Shown: positions 1-7,451, counted from the first letter of the stretch. The stretch is 45,800 nucleotides of DNA from an uncultured Mucispirillum sp. (GCA_910586745.1 CAJUJZ010000002.1:2364-48163); one strand, 5' to 3'. Translations and numbers: made by a program. The notes: generated from the sequence alone by a model not told the origin.

Positions 1-106
1 AAATCTTACTTCGGTCATTTACTATTATTGTAAACTCCCTTGTAAGATTTTAAAGCCGCCTTGTCTAAATAAAAAATTTTTAAGCCTTTTCGGTTTAATC
101 TTTTTT
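1..106. repeat. Direct repeat unit, copy 1
   Basis: The first 55 bases are identical to 127-181, and the similarity continues with mismatches to about 106. An inverted repeat lies inside the unit (AAATCTTAC at 1-9, GTAAGATTT at 42-50). The second half (AAAGCCGCC near 52-60 to CGGTTTAATC near 90-99) forms an imperfect hairpin related to the one at 369-425. The unit is cut by the window start, so its true left edge is unknown. No reading frame is evident. Confidence 0.85.
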
Positions 107-126
107 GTTTATATTGTGTTGTTTTA

Positions 127-232
127 AAATCTTACTTCGGTCATTTACTATTATTGTAAACTCCCTTGTAAGATTTTAAAGTCGCCTTATCTAAACAAAA
201 AATCTTTAAGCCTTTTCATCTTAAGCTTTTTA
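127..232. repeat. Direct repeat unit, copy 2
   Basis: This is the second copy of the unit at 1-106, offset by exactly 126 bases, with 55 identical bases at its left end followed by a diverging right half. The internal inverted repeat is longer here: TTTTAAAATCTTAC against GTAAGATTTTAAAG, 13 of 14 paired. Only two copies are visible, and there is no regular spacer-repeat pattern. Confidence 0.85.
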
Positions 233-305
233 ACAAATTATCTTTCAATTTTAGGATAAAATTGCTTTAGTAAGTGCAGGAGCATTCACTGCGACTAAAC
301 GCTTA

Positions 306-335
306 AATAAAAAATACAAGGATGTATTTTTTATT
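306..335. terminator. AT-rich perfect hairpin, terminator-like
   Basis: AATAAAAAATACA at 306-318 and TGTATTTTTTATT at 323-335 are exact reverse complements around a 4-base loop. T runs are present on both strands, so the hairpin could end transcripts from either side. No gene directly upstream on the plus strand is recognised in the window, so the terminator role is an inference from the structure alone. Confidence 0.45.
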
Positions 336-368
336 ATAGTTTAATAGTAAACTTCATTGCTGAATTTA

Positions 369-425
369 TAAGCCGCCTAGCATAAAAGTAAAATATTTAT
401 ACTTCTTTACAGCATAGGCGGCTTA
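369..425. repeat. Long inverted repeat with AAGCCGCCTA arms
   Basis: TAAGCCGCCTA at 369-379 pairs perfectly with TAGGCGGCTTA at 415-425, and the 35-base interior contains further AT-rich partial pairing. It is followed by AATCTTTTGTAACAAATTA, which resembles the sequence following copy 2 near 222-243. It looks like the best-preserved member of a small hairpin repeat family represented three times in the first 450 bases. Confidence 0.7.
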
Positions 426-471
426 ATCTTTTGTAACAAATTACCCCTTTATTTGTTTTGATAATAGCATC

Positions 472-506
472 GTGTCATTCTGAGCACAGCGAAGAATCTA
501 AAAGAT
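472..506. repeat. TGTCATTCTGAG...GAAGAATCT intergenic motif
   Basis: The bases GTCATTCTGAGCACAGCGAA followed by GAATCTAAAAGAT match, from memory, a short intergenic motif that recurs in many unrelated bacterial genomes and whose function is not established. It lies outside any gene here. A likely degenerate reverse-orientation remnant occurs at 27515-27532. Confidence 0.6.
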
Positions 507-562
507 ATATAAAAAATTTAAAAATCTATAGAATATCTAAATTACTTTAAAAAATAGAAAAC

Positions 563-595
563 TAAAAACCCCTGTAAATATATTACAGGGGCAAA
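563..595 (-). terminator. Rho-independent terminator of the lipoprotein gene
   Basis: CCCCTGTAA at 569-577 pairs with TTACAGGGG at 583-591. Read on the minus strand, the stem is followed by a TTTTTAGTTTTC tract. It lies just past the stop codon of the minus-strand lipoprotein gene. Confidence 0.85.
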
Positions 596-618
596 AGTTT
601 AGGTGATTATATAAATTA

Positions 619-1920
619 TTAGAATAATTTATATCGGTTATTATTTTCTTTTTGCTGTGTGTTTTCTTTACAGTAATTTTGCAACACATCTTGTATTGTA
701 AGCAGGCTTACTGTGCCATTAATATTATATGTTTGAGTTGCACCAGTTTTTAATGTTGTGTTTAACTCAGCAATATAATTTCCACTTTTAGAAATATCTG
801 CTAACTCAACAGTGAAGAAGCAGTTTTCTTGTCCTTCAGGTATAGATATTTCTGTATCTGTAACTGTGCAGCTGTTGTGCATTGTGCCTGCAACTTTAAA
901 TTTATCTTTATTTGTACCAGTTATTTCATAACTTGTGATTTTTTCACCATTTTTTAATATACCTGCATAAAAATCAGTATTTCCACTTGATGTTGCATAA
1001 TATTCAGGTTGGAATGTTTTAATATAATTTGTTGCATCCAATATATTGTAATAATATTTTGCATTGATTTCTATATTTACATTGTAATATGGGTTTCCTT
1101 CTTGTTTAGGAGTAAATTTGATAGGTGAAATATAGCTATTTGCTTTAACTTTTAAAGAGCAGCCACTATCATTTTTTACTGTAAGAGTTTTAGGATATGT
1201 ATCATTTGAAATTGAGCATTTGTCATCATTAGAAGTTAAAGTTGCTCCATAAATATTAAATGTATAGTCGCCTTTTTTTGCTGGCAGGTTAAAATCTTTC
1301 TCATAAGAAACTAGATTTAAATTAGAAATATTACCAGAAACTGAATATTCAGCAGGTATTTTCACATTAATATATTCTGGTGATTTATTGCCGTTGCTGT
1401 CTTCTGCATAGTTATAAATATACCATTCTTCATATCTACTACTATTCATTACTTGCTCATAAGTAGGAACAGTATCAGGTGTTGGGCATATTGATTTTAT
1501 ATCAGCACTGTAGTTCACATTTAGCTCTAATAATTCTGTATCAAGTTTGGTTGGTGCAAAACTATATACTAGTGTGCAAGATTCACCAACTGGTAAGGTA
1601 TGTGATATATCACTAGAGATTGTTCCATCAGGGTTTGTTTTAAAATTACAAGTAGATTTTGCTTTATCAATTGTAATTTTACTATTATAACTATTATAGC
1701 TATTAAAATATGCATATAACTCAGCAGATGAAGCAAATGGATTAGTAAAAGTAATAGTTTTTTCTGCTGATTCATTAATTTTAGCAGTATGGTTATCATT
1801 AATAATGATTGTAGGGTCATCGTATGATGGTGGATTATCTGAAGATTTGTCATCATCAGCGCAAGCTGCTAAACCAAGAATAAGCAGGCATGCAAAAGTT
1901 AAATTTTTTAGTTTTTTCAT
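619..1920 (-). CDS. Surface lipoprotein with repeated ASH-like beta-sandwich modules
   Basis: The start at 1920 gives a classic lipoprotein signal peptide (MKKLKNLTF..., lipobox LAAC at about residues 20-23) and has GGAGG at 1926-1930 in front of it. A longer frame reaching 1953 would begin inside the -10 box. The mature 410 residues contain about three related stretches. Two have a Cys-containing GESCTLVYSFAPT or GCSLKV...IKFTPKQEG pattern, and modules end in YNINGTVSLL-like strands. This resembles the choice-of-anchor-D / ASPM-SPD-2-Hydin class of beta-sandwich domains. There are no catalytic motifs, so an adhesive or structural role at the cell surface is inferred. It is a single gene with its own terminator. 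Its promoter contains a homopolymeric C tract, which implies on/off expression. The exact function is unknown. Confidence 0.85.
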   Translation of the reverse strand: MKKLKNLTFACLLILGLAACADDDKSSDNPPSYDDPTIIINDNHTAKINESAEKTITFTNPFASSAELYAYFNSYNSYNSKITIDKAKSTCNFKTNPDGTISSDISHTLPVGESCTLVYSFAPTKLDTELLELNVNYSADIKSICPTPDTVPTYEQVMNSSRYEEWYIYNYAEDSNGNKSPEYINVKIPAEYSVSGNISNLNLVSYEKDFNLPAKKGDYTFNIYGATLTSNDDKCSISNDTYPKTLTVKNDSGCSLKVKANSYISPIKFTPKQEGNPYYNVNIEINAKYYYNILDATNYIKTFQPEYYATSSGNTDFYAGILKNGEKITSYEITGTNKDKFKVAGTMHNSCTVTDTEISIPEGQENCFFTVELADISKSGNYIAELNTTLKTGATQTYNINGTVSLLTIQDVLQNYCKENTQQKENNNRYKLF

Positions 1921-1951
1921 AAATTCCTCCATTATAATAAAAAGATGTGGC

Positions 1952-1978
1952 ATTATAGCGGGGGGGGGATTTTGTCAA
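1952..1978 (-). promoter_or_regulatory. Consensus promoter with C9 tract in the spacer (phase-variation candidate)
   Basis: On the minus strand, TTGACA (1978-1973) and TATAAT (1957-1952) are both exact sigma-70 consensus. The spacer is 15 bases: AAAT, then nine C (1968-1960), then GC. The predicted transcription start lies about 25 bases upstream of the lipoprotein ATG at 1920. The usual optimum spacer is 17, so 9 C should give a weak promoter and 11 C a strong one. The architecture matches promoters switched by slipped-strand mispairing, such as neisserial porA and opc. Confidence 0.85.
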
Positions 1979-2056
1979 GTGTTTTTTACATTTTTTTAAA
2001 AAATATAAAAAAGCTCTTAAATTATGTGAGTAATTTATAAGATATTAAATATATTC

Positions 2057-2084
2057 TTGAATATAACTTAATTTATGATATAGT
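2057..2084 (+). promoter_or_regulatory. Candidate promoter of the trhP-ligA pair
   Basis: TTGAAT at 2057-2062 and TATAGT at 2079-2084 are separated by 16 bases, and the box lies about 37 bases before the start codon at 2122. This is assigned by consensus only. In such AT-rich DNA, -10-like boxes are common. Confidence 0.4.
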
Positions 2085-2121
2085 ATCTCACTAAAAAAAT
2101 AATAAAAAGGGATAATGATAT

Positions 2122-3321
2122 ATGGAATTACTTTCTCCTGCTGGAAATTTTGAAAAATTAAAAGCTGCTGTTCGTTTTGGAGCAGATGCAGTATTTATGG
2201 GTGGTCCTGCTTTTGGATTAAGAGCAAATGCAGGCAATTTTTCATTTGATGAAATGGAAGAAGCCTTTAAATACCTGCATGACAGGGGTAAAAAAGGATA
2301 TGTTACTGTTAATATCTATCCACAGACTAATGAGCTTGAACACATTAGGCAGTATCTTAAAAAATGCGAGCAGTTAGGGGCAGATTCGTTGATTATAAGT
2401 GACCCTGGTATATTTTCAATAGTTAAACAGGAAGGTATAAAAACTCCTGTATCAATAAGTACTCAGGCAAATACAACAAACCTTGCTGCTGTTAATTTCT
2501 GGGCATCTCTTGGAGCAAACCGTGTTATTATGGCAAGGGAAGTCCGAAAAGAAGATTTAATAGAAATTATGAAACATGCAGAGTGTGAAGTAGAAACATT
2601 TATTCATGGAGCAATCTGCATATCTATGAGTGGCAGATGTTTAATAAGCTCATATATGACAGGAAAAGATGCAAATAATGGAGAATGCACTCATCCATGC
2701 AGATGGAATTATTCTTTAATGGAAGAAAAACGGGACGGAGAATATTTTCCAGTATATGAAGATGAAAGAGGCACATATTTATATAACTCTAAAGACTTAT
2801 GTCTGCTTGATAGAATAGGTGAGCTTGTAAAAATGGGCTCTGCCAGCGGTAAAATAGAAGGCAGAATGAAAAGTATAATGTATGTTTCTATTGTAACAGG
2901 TGTATACAGGCAGGCAATAGATTTAGCTAAAAAAAATGCAGATAATTATAAAGTGCTGCCAGAATGGCGTCATTTACTTGAAAGTGTAAGCAACAGGGGA
3001 TATATAGAAGGTTTTTATGGCGGAGAATATGATGCAAATGCAATAAACAGAGAAACAAGCGGGTATTCACGCTCTGCTGCCTTTTTAGGTGTAGCATTAA
3101 AAGACAGCTTAAATGATGAACTAGAAATTACATGCAGAGCAAAATTTGCACCAAATGAAGAAATAACTATCCTTATGCCTGATTTGAAAAAACTTAATGT
3201 TACACCAGAAATAGTTTTAGATGAAGGCGGTAATAAAGTAGAATCTACAAGACCTAACTATATTTATAAAATACCACTTAAAGATAAAGTAGAAGAAGGC
3301 TCACTTATTATGAGGTTTTAA
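2122..3321 (+). CDS. trhP: U32 family protein, TrhP-like tRNA 5-hydroxyuridine synthesis factor
   Basis: The N-terminus MELLSPAGNFEKLKAAVRFGADAVF and the signature ETFIHGAICISMSGRC (about residues 158-173) place it in the U32 'collagenase-like peptidase' family. The Cys cluster in GRCLISSY...GECTHPCRW would suit an iron-sulfur cluster. At 399 aa it has the length of the TrhP (YegQ) branch, which acts in prephenate-dependent hydroxylation of U34 in tRNA, rather than the longer RlhA branch. Those proteins are not proven proteases. The C-terminal portion (SGYSRSAAFLGVA onward) fits the beta-barrel domain of the family. An AAAGGG Shine-Dalgarno-like run precedes the start. It lies 2 bases before ligA and is almost surely cotranscribed with it. 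The specific TrhP assignment rests on length and motifs only. Confidence 0.85.
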   Translation: MELLSPAGNFEKLKAAVRFGADAVFMGGPAFGLRANAGNFSFDEMEEAFKYLHDRGKKGYVTVNIYPQTNELEHIRQYLKKCEQLGADSLIISDPGIFSIVKQEGIKTPVSISTQANTTNLAAVNFWASLGANRVIMAREVRKEDLIEIMKHAECEVETFIHGAICISMSGRCLISSYMTGKDANNGECTHPCRWNYSLMEEKRDGEYFPVYEDERGTYLYNSKDLCLLDRIGELVKMGSASGKIEGRMKSIMYVSIVTGVYRQAIDLAKKNADNYKVLPEWRHLLESVSNRGYIEGFYGGEYDANAINRETSGYSRSAAFLGVALKDSLNDELEITCRAKFAPNEEITILMPDLKKLNVTPEIVLDEGGNKVESTRPNYIYKIPLKDKVEEGSLIMRF

Positions 3322-3323
3322 AA

Positions 3324-5294
3324 ATGGATGCAGAAAATCGCATAAAAGAGCTTATAGATCTTTTAAATAGTTACAGTAAAGCATATTATATTGATAACAG
3401 CCCGCTTATTTCTGATGTGGAATATGATAAGCTTTATAAGGAACTGGAAGATTTAGAAAAAAAATATCCTGAATATATTATAGAAAACAGCCCTACGAAA
3501 ACAGTGGGTGCTAAACAGGATAATAAAATAACAACAATTACTCATGAAATTCCAATGTATTCTCTTGAAAACTCATATTCAATTGCTGATATTAAAGAGT
3601 TTTATACAAGGCTTTACAAGCTTTTTGGTTTAAATCCAGAAGTTACTGTTGAAGTAAAAATGGATGGTGCTGCATTGTCTGTTACCTATGATAATGGCAT
3701 ACTGCAGCAGATTGTAACAAGGGGCGATGGCAAATCTGGTGAAGATATTACAAATACTGCCATAATAAATAACCTGCCAAAAGAGACAGCATATAAGGGC
3801 AGGCTTATTCTTCGCGGTGAAGTGGTTATGCCAAAGGATGTGTTTAAACAGCTGAATAAAGTAAGGGGTGAAATGGGGCAGCCATTATTTGCAAATCCAA
3901 GAAATGCAGCAAGCGGAAGTTTAAAACTTATTAATATTAAAGAAGCATCTTCCAGAGGGCTTGAAATTTATATATATGGTGTTGCCTATTGTGATGAAGA
4001 ATTTTTAACACATAAGGCTTCTCTTGATTTCTGCAAAGAAAATAATCTTCCTGTAAGTCAGTATTTATATGTATGTTCATCGATTGATGAAGTGGAGCAG
4101 GCTTTATCAACTATAGAAGATATGCGTTTTTCACTGCCTTATGATATAGATGGTGCAGTAATAAAAGTTAATAACAAAGATTATCAGGAAGAAGCAGGCT
4201 GGACTGCAAAATTTCCACGCTGGGCAATAGCTTATAAGTATAAGGCTCAGCAGGTTTCAACAAAGCTTTTAGATGTAATATTTCAGGTGGGCAGAACTGG
4301 TGCTGTTACGCCTGTTGCGGTGCTTGAGCCTGTGATTATTTCTGGCTCTACTGTATCAAGAGCAAGCCTTCATAATGAAGATGAAGTTAAAAGATTAAAT
4401 ATAATGACAGGCGATACTGTATTTATAGAAAAAGGCGGAGAAATTATTCCTAAAGTAGTAAGTGTGCAGGAAAAATTAAGGCCGCATAATGCAAAAGAGA
4501 TAGTTTTTCCAGATAAATGCCCTATATGTGATTCTTCACTTGAAATAAGTGATGATGATGCAAAAAGAAGATGTAAAAATATAGAATGTCCGGCACTTGT
4601 GCAAGGCTCTATTATCCATTTTGCAAGCCGTGATGCTATGGATATTAAAGGGCTTGGAGAAAAAGTGGTAGAAGAACTTTATAATGCTCATCTTATAAAT
4701 AATTATGCAGATATATATGAATTAAATACATCTCAGCTTGAAAATAGAGAAGGTTGGGGAGAAGTTTCTGCCATTAATTTAATTAATGCAATAAATGATA
4801 GTAAAAATATACCTTTTGAAAGGGTTCTTTTTGCTTTAGGTTTGCGTCATGTTGGTGCTGTTGCTGCAAAATTAATTGCAGAGCATTTTCAAAGTATGGA
4901 TAATTTAATGAATGCCAGCTTTAATGATTTAGAGCAGGTAAAAGGTGTAGGAGAAGAAACTGCAAAATCTGTACTTTTATCTATGCATGATAAAAATATG
5001 CAGGAAATTATTGCAAGGCTTAAATCCTATGGTCTGCAGATGGAATATGTAAGCAGTGTAACAGGCAGCAGCTTAAAAGGAAATAGCTTTTTAATTACAG
5101 GCACACTTGATAAGCCAAGAAAATATTATGAAGACTTAATTGTACAAAACGGCGGCACACTTTTAAGCGGTGTATCTAAAAACTTAAAATATTTAATAGC
5201 TGGGGAAAAAGTCGGCTCAAAGCTTGAAAAAGCAAATAAACTGGGAGTAAAAGTTATTTCTCAGGATGAGTTTCTAAATATGATAAATGAATAA
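3324..5294 (+). CDS. ligA: NAD-dependent DNA ligase
   Basis: The 656-residue protein has full family length and the expected domain order. The Ia domain is at the N-terminus (AYYIDNSPLISDVEYDKLY), and the adenylation domain has the catalytic Lys112 in KMDG (112-115). An OB fold follows, then a zinc finger with Cys399, Cys402, Cys417 and Cys422. Helix-hairpin-helix repeats lie around 440-575, and a BRCT domain at about 580-656 contains ITGTLDKPRKYYEDLI. It seals nicks in replication and repair, using NAD+ to adenylate the lysine. The start has TGAGG 8 bases upstream, only 2 bases after the previous stop. A strong terminator follows at 5334. KMDG is a conservative variant of the common KxDG. 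Nothing appears broken. Confidence 0.98.
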   Translation: MDAENRIKELIDLLNSYSKAYYIDNSPLISDVEYDKLYKELEDLEKKYPEYIIENSPTKTVGAKQDNKITTITHEIPMYSLENSYSIADIKEFYTRLYKLFGLNPEVTVEVKMDGAALSVTYDNGILQQIVTRGDGKSGEDITNTAIINNLPKETAYKGRLILRGEVVMPKDVFKQLNKVRGEMGQPLFANPRNAASGSLKLINIKEASSRGLEIYIYGVAYCDEEFLTHKASLDFCKENNLPVSQYLYVCSSIDEVEQALSTIEDMRFSLPYDIDGAVIKVNNKDYQEEAGWTAKFPRWAIAYKYKAQQVSTKLLDVIFQVGRTGAVTPVAVLEPVIISGSTVSRASLHNEDEVKRLNIMTGDTVFIEKGGEIIPKVVSVQEKLRPHNAKEIVFPDKCPICDSSLEISDDDAKRRCKNIECPALVQGSIIHFASRDAMDIKGLGEKVVEELYNAHLINNYADIYELNTSQLENREGWGEVSAINLINAINDSKNIPFERVLFALGLRHVGAVAAKLIAEHFQSMDNLMNASFNDLEQVKGVGEETAKSVLLSMHDKNMQEIIARLKSYGLQMEYVSSVTGSSLKGNSFLITGTLDKPRKYYEDLIVQNGGTLLSGVSKNLKYLIAGEKVGSKLEKANKLGVKVISQDEFLNMINE

Positions 5295-5333
5295 AATAGA
5301 TAAATAAACTCTTAAAATATTTTATTTATGTTA

Positions 5334-5369
5334 ACCCTGTTTATAAAGAACACAAACAGGGTATTTTTA
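5334..5369 (+). terminator. Rho-independent terminator of ligA
   Basis: ACCCTGTTT at 5334-5342 pairs perfectly with AAACAGGGT at 5354-5362, followed by ATTTTTAT. It lies 40 bases after the ligA stop codon and closes the trhP-ligA unit. Confidence 0.9.
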
Positions 5370-5499
5370 TATTAATCAACAAATATTCTAATATTAATCT
5401 TGAATTTATTTTCAAAAATATTACTTTTATATTATAAGTATTTTTATGCTTATTAATGTAAACGATACCTAATGTCGTCATGCTGATTTATCATTAAAT

Positions 5500-6258
5500 A
5501 TGAACATAAAAAAATTATTTTTGATAATACTTTTTGTCTTTTTTTCTGCATTGCTGTCTTTTAGTGATGATAATATTACTATACCCCATAATAATAAATC
5601 TTTTTCAAAAAGTAAGAAACTTATGCAGCAGGTGTATTATGATTATCAATATAGTTTTTACTGTAACTGTGAGTTCAGCTATGAACTTGTAGATAAAAGT
5701 ATAAAAGCTTTAGTAAATCAGGAAAGCTGTGGCTATATTCCCCGTAAAAATGTGAATAGAGGCAGATATATAGAATGGGAGCATGTAGTTCCTGCCTGGG
5801 TTTTTGGGCATACCCGCAAATGCTGGCGTGAAGAATTATGTATAGACAGCAAAGGAAACAGATACAAGGGCAGGAAATGCTGTGAAAAAATAGATGATGT
5901 ATTTAAAGCAATGGAAGCAGATATGTATAACTTATATCCAGCAGTAGGAGAACTAAATGCAGATAGAAATAATTTTCGCTATGGTATAATTTATGGTGAA
6001 GAAAGGAAGTATGGTGCATGTGATTTTGAAGTAAAAGATAAAGTGGCAGAACCTAAGGAAGATATAAGGGGAGATATTGCAAGAACATATTTTTATATGG
6101 AAAAAACATATAATGTGCCAATTTCAGATAAACAGCGTAAACTTTTTGAAGTGTGGGACAAGCAGGATAAGATTGATGAATGGGAAATAGAGCGTGCTAA
6201 AAGAATAGAAAAAATTCAAGGCAATAGAAATACTTTTATTATAAAAGATGATAAGTAG
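5500..6258 (+). CDS. Secreted endonuclease I family nuclease (EndA/Dns-like)
   Basis: The N-terminal hydrophobic stretch (residues 5-20, followed by SFSDD) is a signal peptide. The mature part carries the endonuclease I signatures: EWEHVVPAWVFG with the catalytic His95 of the beta-beta-alpha-metal fold, and DMYNLYPAVGELNADRNNFRYG at about 140-161 with the metal-site Asn residues. Several cysteines (55, 57, 77, 108, 113, 126, 127) suggest disulfides, as in periplasmic or secreted relatives. It cuts DNA non-specifically outside the cytoplasm, for nutrition or for degrading extracellular DNA. The related Dns of Aeromonas is a type II secretion substrate, and this window holds a type II system. 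No clear Shine-Dalgarno precedes the ATG. The gene stands alone. The C-terminal 30 residues are charged and unlike the core. Confidence 0.93.
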   Translation: MNIKKLFLIILFVFFSALLSFSDDNITIPHNNKSFSKSKKLMQQVYYDYQYSFYCNCEFSYELVDKSIKALVNQESCGYIPRKNVNRGRYIEWEHVVPAWVFGHTRKCWREELCIDSKGNRYKGRKCCEKIDDVFKAMEADMYNLYPAVGELNADRNNFRYGIIYGEERKYGACDFEVKDKVAEPKEDIRGDIARTYFYMEKTYNVPISDKQRKLFEVWDKQDKIDEWEIERAKRIEKIQGNRNTFIIKDDK

Positions 6259-6549
6259 TGAAAACAGCAATTTTTGAAGAATATAATATACAGCTCTATT
6301 TTATAAGAATAAATCCTGTTTAAGCTAAATTTTACTGCAAATTTATATAAAGCATGTTTTTAAAAATATATATTAAGAATTATAATTTGTATCTGACTCA
6401 GATAAATATTTTTACAGTGCCTTTCTATAAGAACCTGGAAACCTGCTTTAAATAGATTTGATATTAAATAGGAAAATTAAGCACTTATACAAAATTTGAT
6501 AAAGGCTTAAATATTTTTATAATTGATTATCTTTTACAAACTGTATTAA
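6259..6549. other. Non-coding AT-rich stretch
   Basis: I see no open frame with recognisable protein similarity, no convincing hairpin terminator and no RNA gene in these 291 bases. The stretch sits between endonuclease I and a decayed minus-strand gene and may be the eroded remainder of it. Confidence 0.5.
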
Positions 6550-6765
6550 TTATTCTCTTAATTCTTTACTTCCTATCCAGTTTTTATTTATTGCTTTATC
6601 AGCATTTAAACATTCTTCATATCTAAAAGTATCTATTTTCTGCAGTTATTCTTTTGATTTAAGACTGCCGTCTGCATTAAGACATGTTTTAAATAATGCT
6701 TTTGCTTCTTCTGTTTTTTTGCTCAAATTCAGTTACTGTTCTTGTTGTTAAACCAAGAAAAAGGC
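6550..6765 (-). pseudogene. Remnant of a small secreted EexN-like protein
   Basis: On the minus strand, the end of a signal-like stretch (ISLFLGLTTRTVTEFEQ) is followed, after a shift of frame near 6715, by KTEEAKALFKTCLNADGSLK. An in-frame TAA follows soon after, and the same frame then continues with FRYEECLNADKAINKNW to a final stop at 6550. The pattern of a TVxxY/F-like start, an EAKxxxxxC helix and an ECxNA motif resembles EexN-type small lipoproteins and the neighbouring remnant at 6766. With one frameshift and one internal stop it cannot be functional as read. Confidence 0.6.
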
Positions 6766-7257
6766 TTATTTTATCATAAAAGACTGGACAGGTATATCTC
6801 CATTAATACAGTCTTTTACTGCTTTTACAGCATTACTGCATTGTTCTTTTTCATCTGCTGGTAAAGAATTATCATTTTTGCATAATTGAATATATTCCAT
6901 AGCATCTTTTAAATGAGTATTATAATAATCTACTGATTTAACAAATGCATTTGCACTAATACTTTTTTCTGCTTTTTCACACTCATTAAGCATATTGATA
7001 GTATTTTTTGAAAACTCTGCAGTATTACCTGAAAACATGGCTGCCATAATTAATTTTTTTTCTTTATCGCTTAAATTTTTTCCCCATTTTTTACATTCAG
7101 CAACTTTTTGTTCAGCTTCAGCTGGGTTTAGATAGTAATAATCAAAAGTTTTTGCTTCTGATAATAAGCATATAGAAAGCGAAAAGATAAATATAAAAAA
7201 TAATATTCTGCCTGTAGATATTTTATAATATTTATCATAGTTACAGCATTTTTCATA
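6766..7257 (-). pseudogene. Small periplasmic EexN-like protein, frameshifted at its N-terminus
   Basis: The frame is open from 7257 to the stop at 6766. It encodes a hydrophobic signal-like segment (RILFFIFIFSLSICLLSEA), then TFDYYYLNPAEAEQKVAECKKW and a Cys-containing helical part ending at CSNAVKAVKDCINGD. No ATG, GTG or TTG lies in frame before the signal segment, although an ATG at 7256 in the next frame has a plausible start (MKNAVTMINIIKY). One extra T in the T6 run (plus-strand A6, 7195-7200) would join the two into a complete secreted protein of about 163 residues. The YYxxNPxEAxxKxxEC pattern resembles EexN family lipoproteins, but that link is weak. A short internal start at 7047 would give only a 93-residue protein lacking the signal. 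Either the gene is freshly broken or it is switched by the homopolymer. Confidence 0.6.
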
Positions 7258-7289
7258 TTAAATTACACTTTATTTAAAATAAATTTATA

Positions 7290-7321
7290 TAAAAAAAGGC
7301 TAAGCCCTTAAGCTTTGCCTT
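7290..7321 (-). terminator. Terminator of the tRNA-Leu transcript
   Basis: Plus-strand AAGGCTAAG (7296-7304) pairs with CTTTGCCTT (7313-7321), 8 of 9 bases. On the minus strand the stem is followed by a run of T, corresponding to the A run at 7291-7297. It begins 7 bases past the tRNA 3' end. Confidence 0.85.
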
Positions 7322-7327
7322 ATAGTA

Positions 7328-7410
7328 TGCCGAAGGCGGGACTTGAACCCGCACGAGGAAGCCCCACCACCCCCTCAAGATGGCGTGTCTACCAATTCCA
7401 CCACTTCGGC
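7328..7410 (-). tRNA. tRNA-Leu (anticodon GAG)
   Basis: The 7-bp acceptor stem is GCCGAAG (from 7410) with CTTCGGC and discriminator A at 7328. The D-arm contains TGGTAGA. The anticodon stem CCATC/GGTGG encloses the loop TTGAGGG, giving anticodon GAG. A long variable arm follows, then the T-arm with GGTTCAAGTCC. The total is 83 bases with a class II variable arm, as expected for leucine. CCA is not encoded. It reads CUC and CUU codons. Confidence 0.97.
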
Positions 7411-7422
7411 GTTAGAGATATT

Positions 7423-7451
7423 TATATATATTAAAAAAAATATTTTGTCAA
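7423..7451 (-). promoter_or_regulatory. Promoter of tRNA-Leu
   Basis: On the minus strand, TTGACA (7451-7446) and TATATA (7428-7423) are 17 bases apart, and the -10 ends 12 bases before the tRNA 5' end. The exact -35 and standard spacing make this a strong promoter candidate for the RNA gene. Confidence 0.75.

Noticed and set aside
1..232. CRISPR array
   Set aside because: There are only two repeat units of about 106 bases with a 20-base gap; the size, spacing and copy number do not fit CRISPR, and no cas gene is present.
253..345. Short plus-strand peptide frame (about 29 codons, IALVSAGAFTATKRL...)
   Set aside because: It has no start codon or ribosome site and ends inside the AT-rich hairpin at 306-335; no similarity is recognised.
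1569..1856. 95-codon minus-strand frame inside the lipoprotein gene
   Set aside because: It is a Leu/Ile-rich shadow of the lipoprotein frame, without a ribosome site or any domain.
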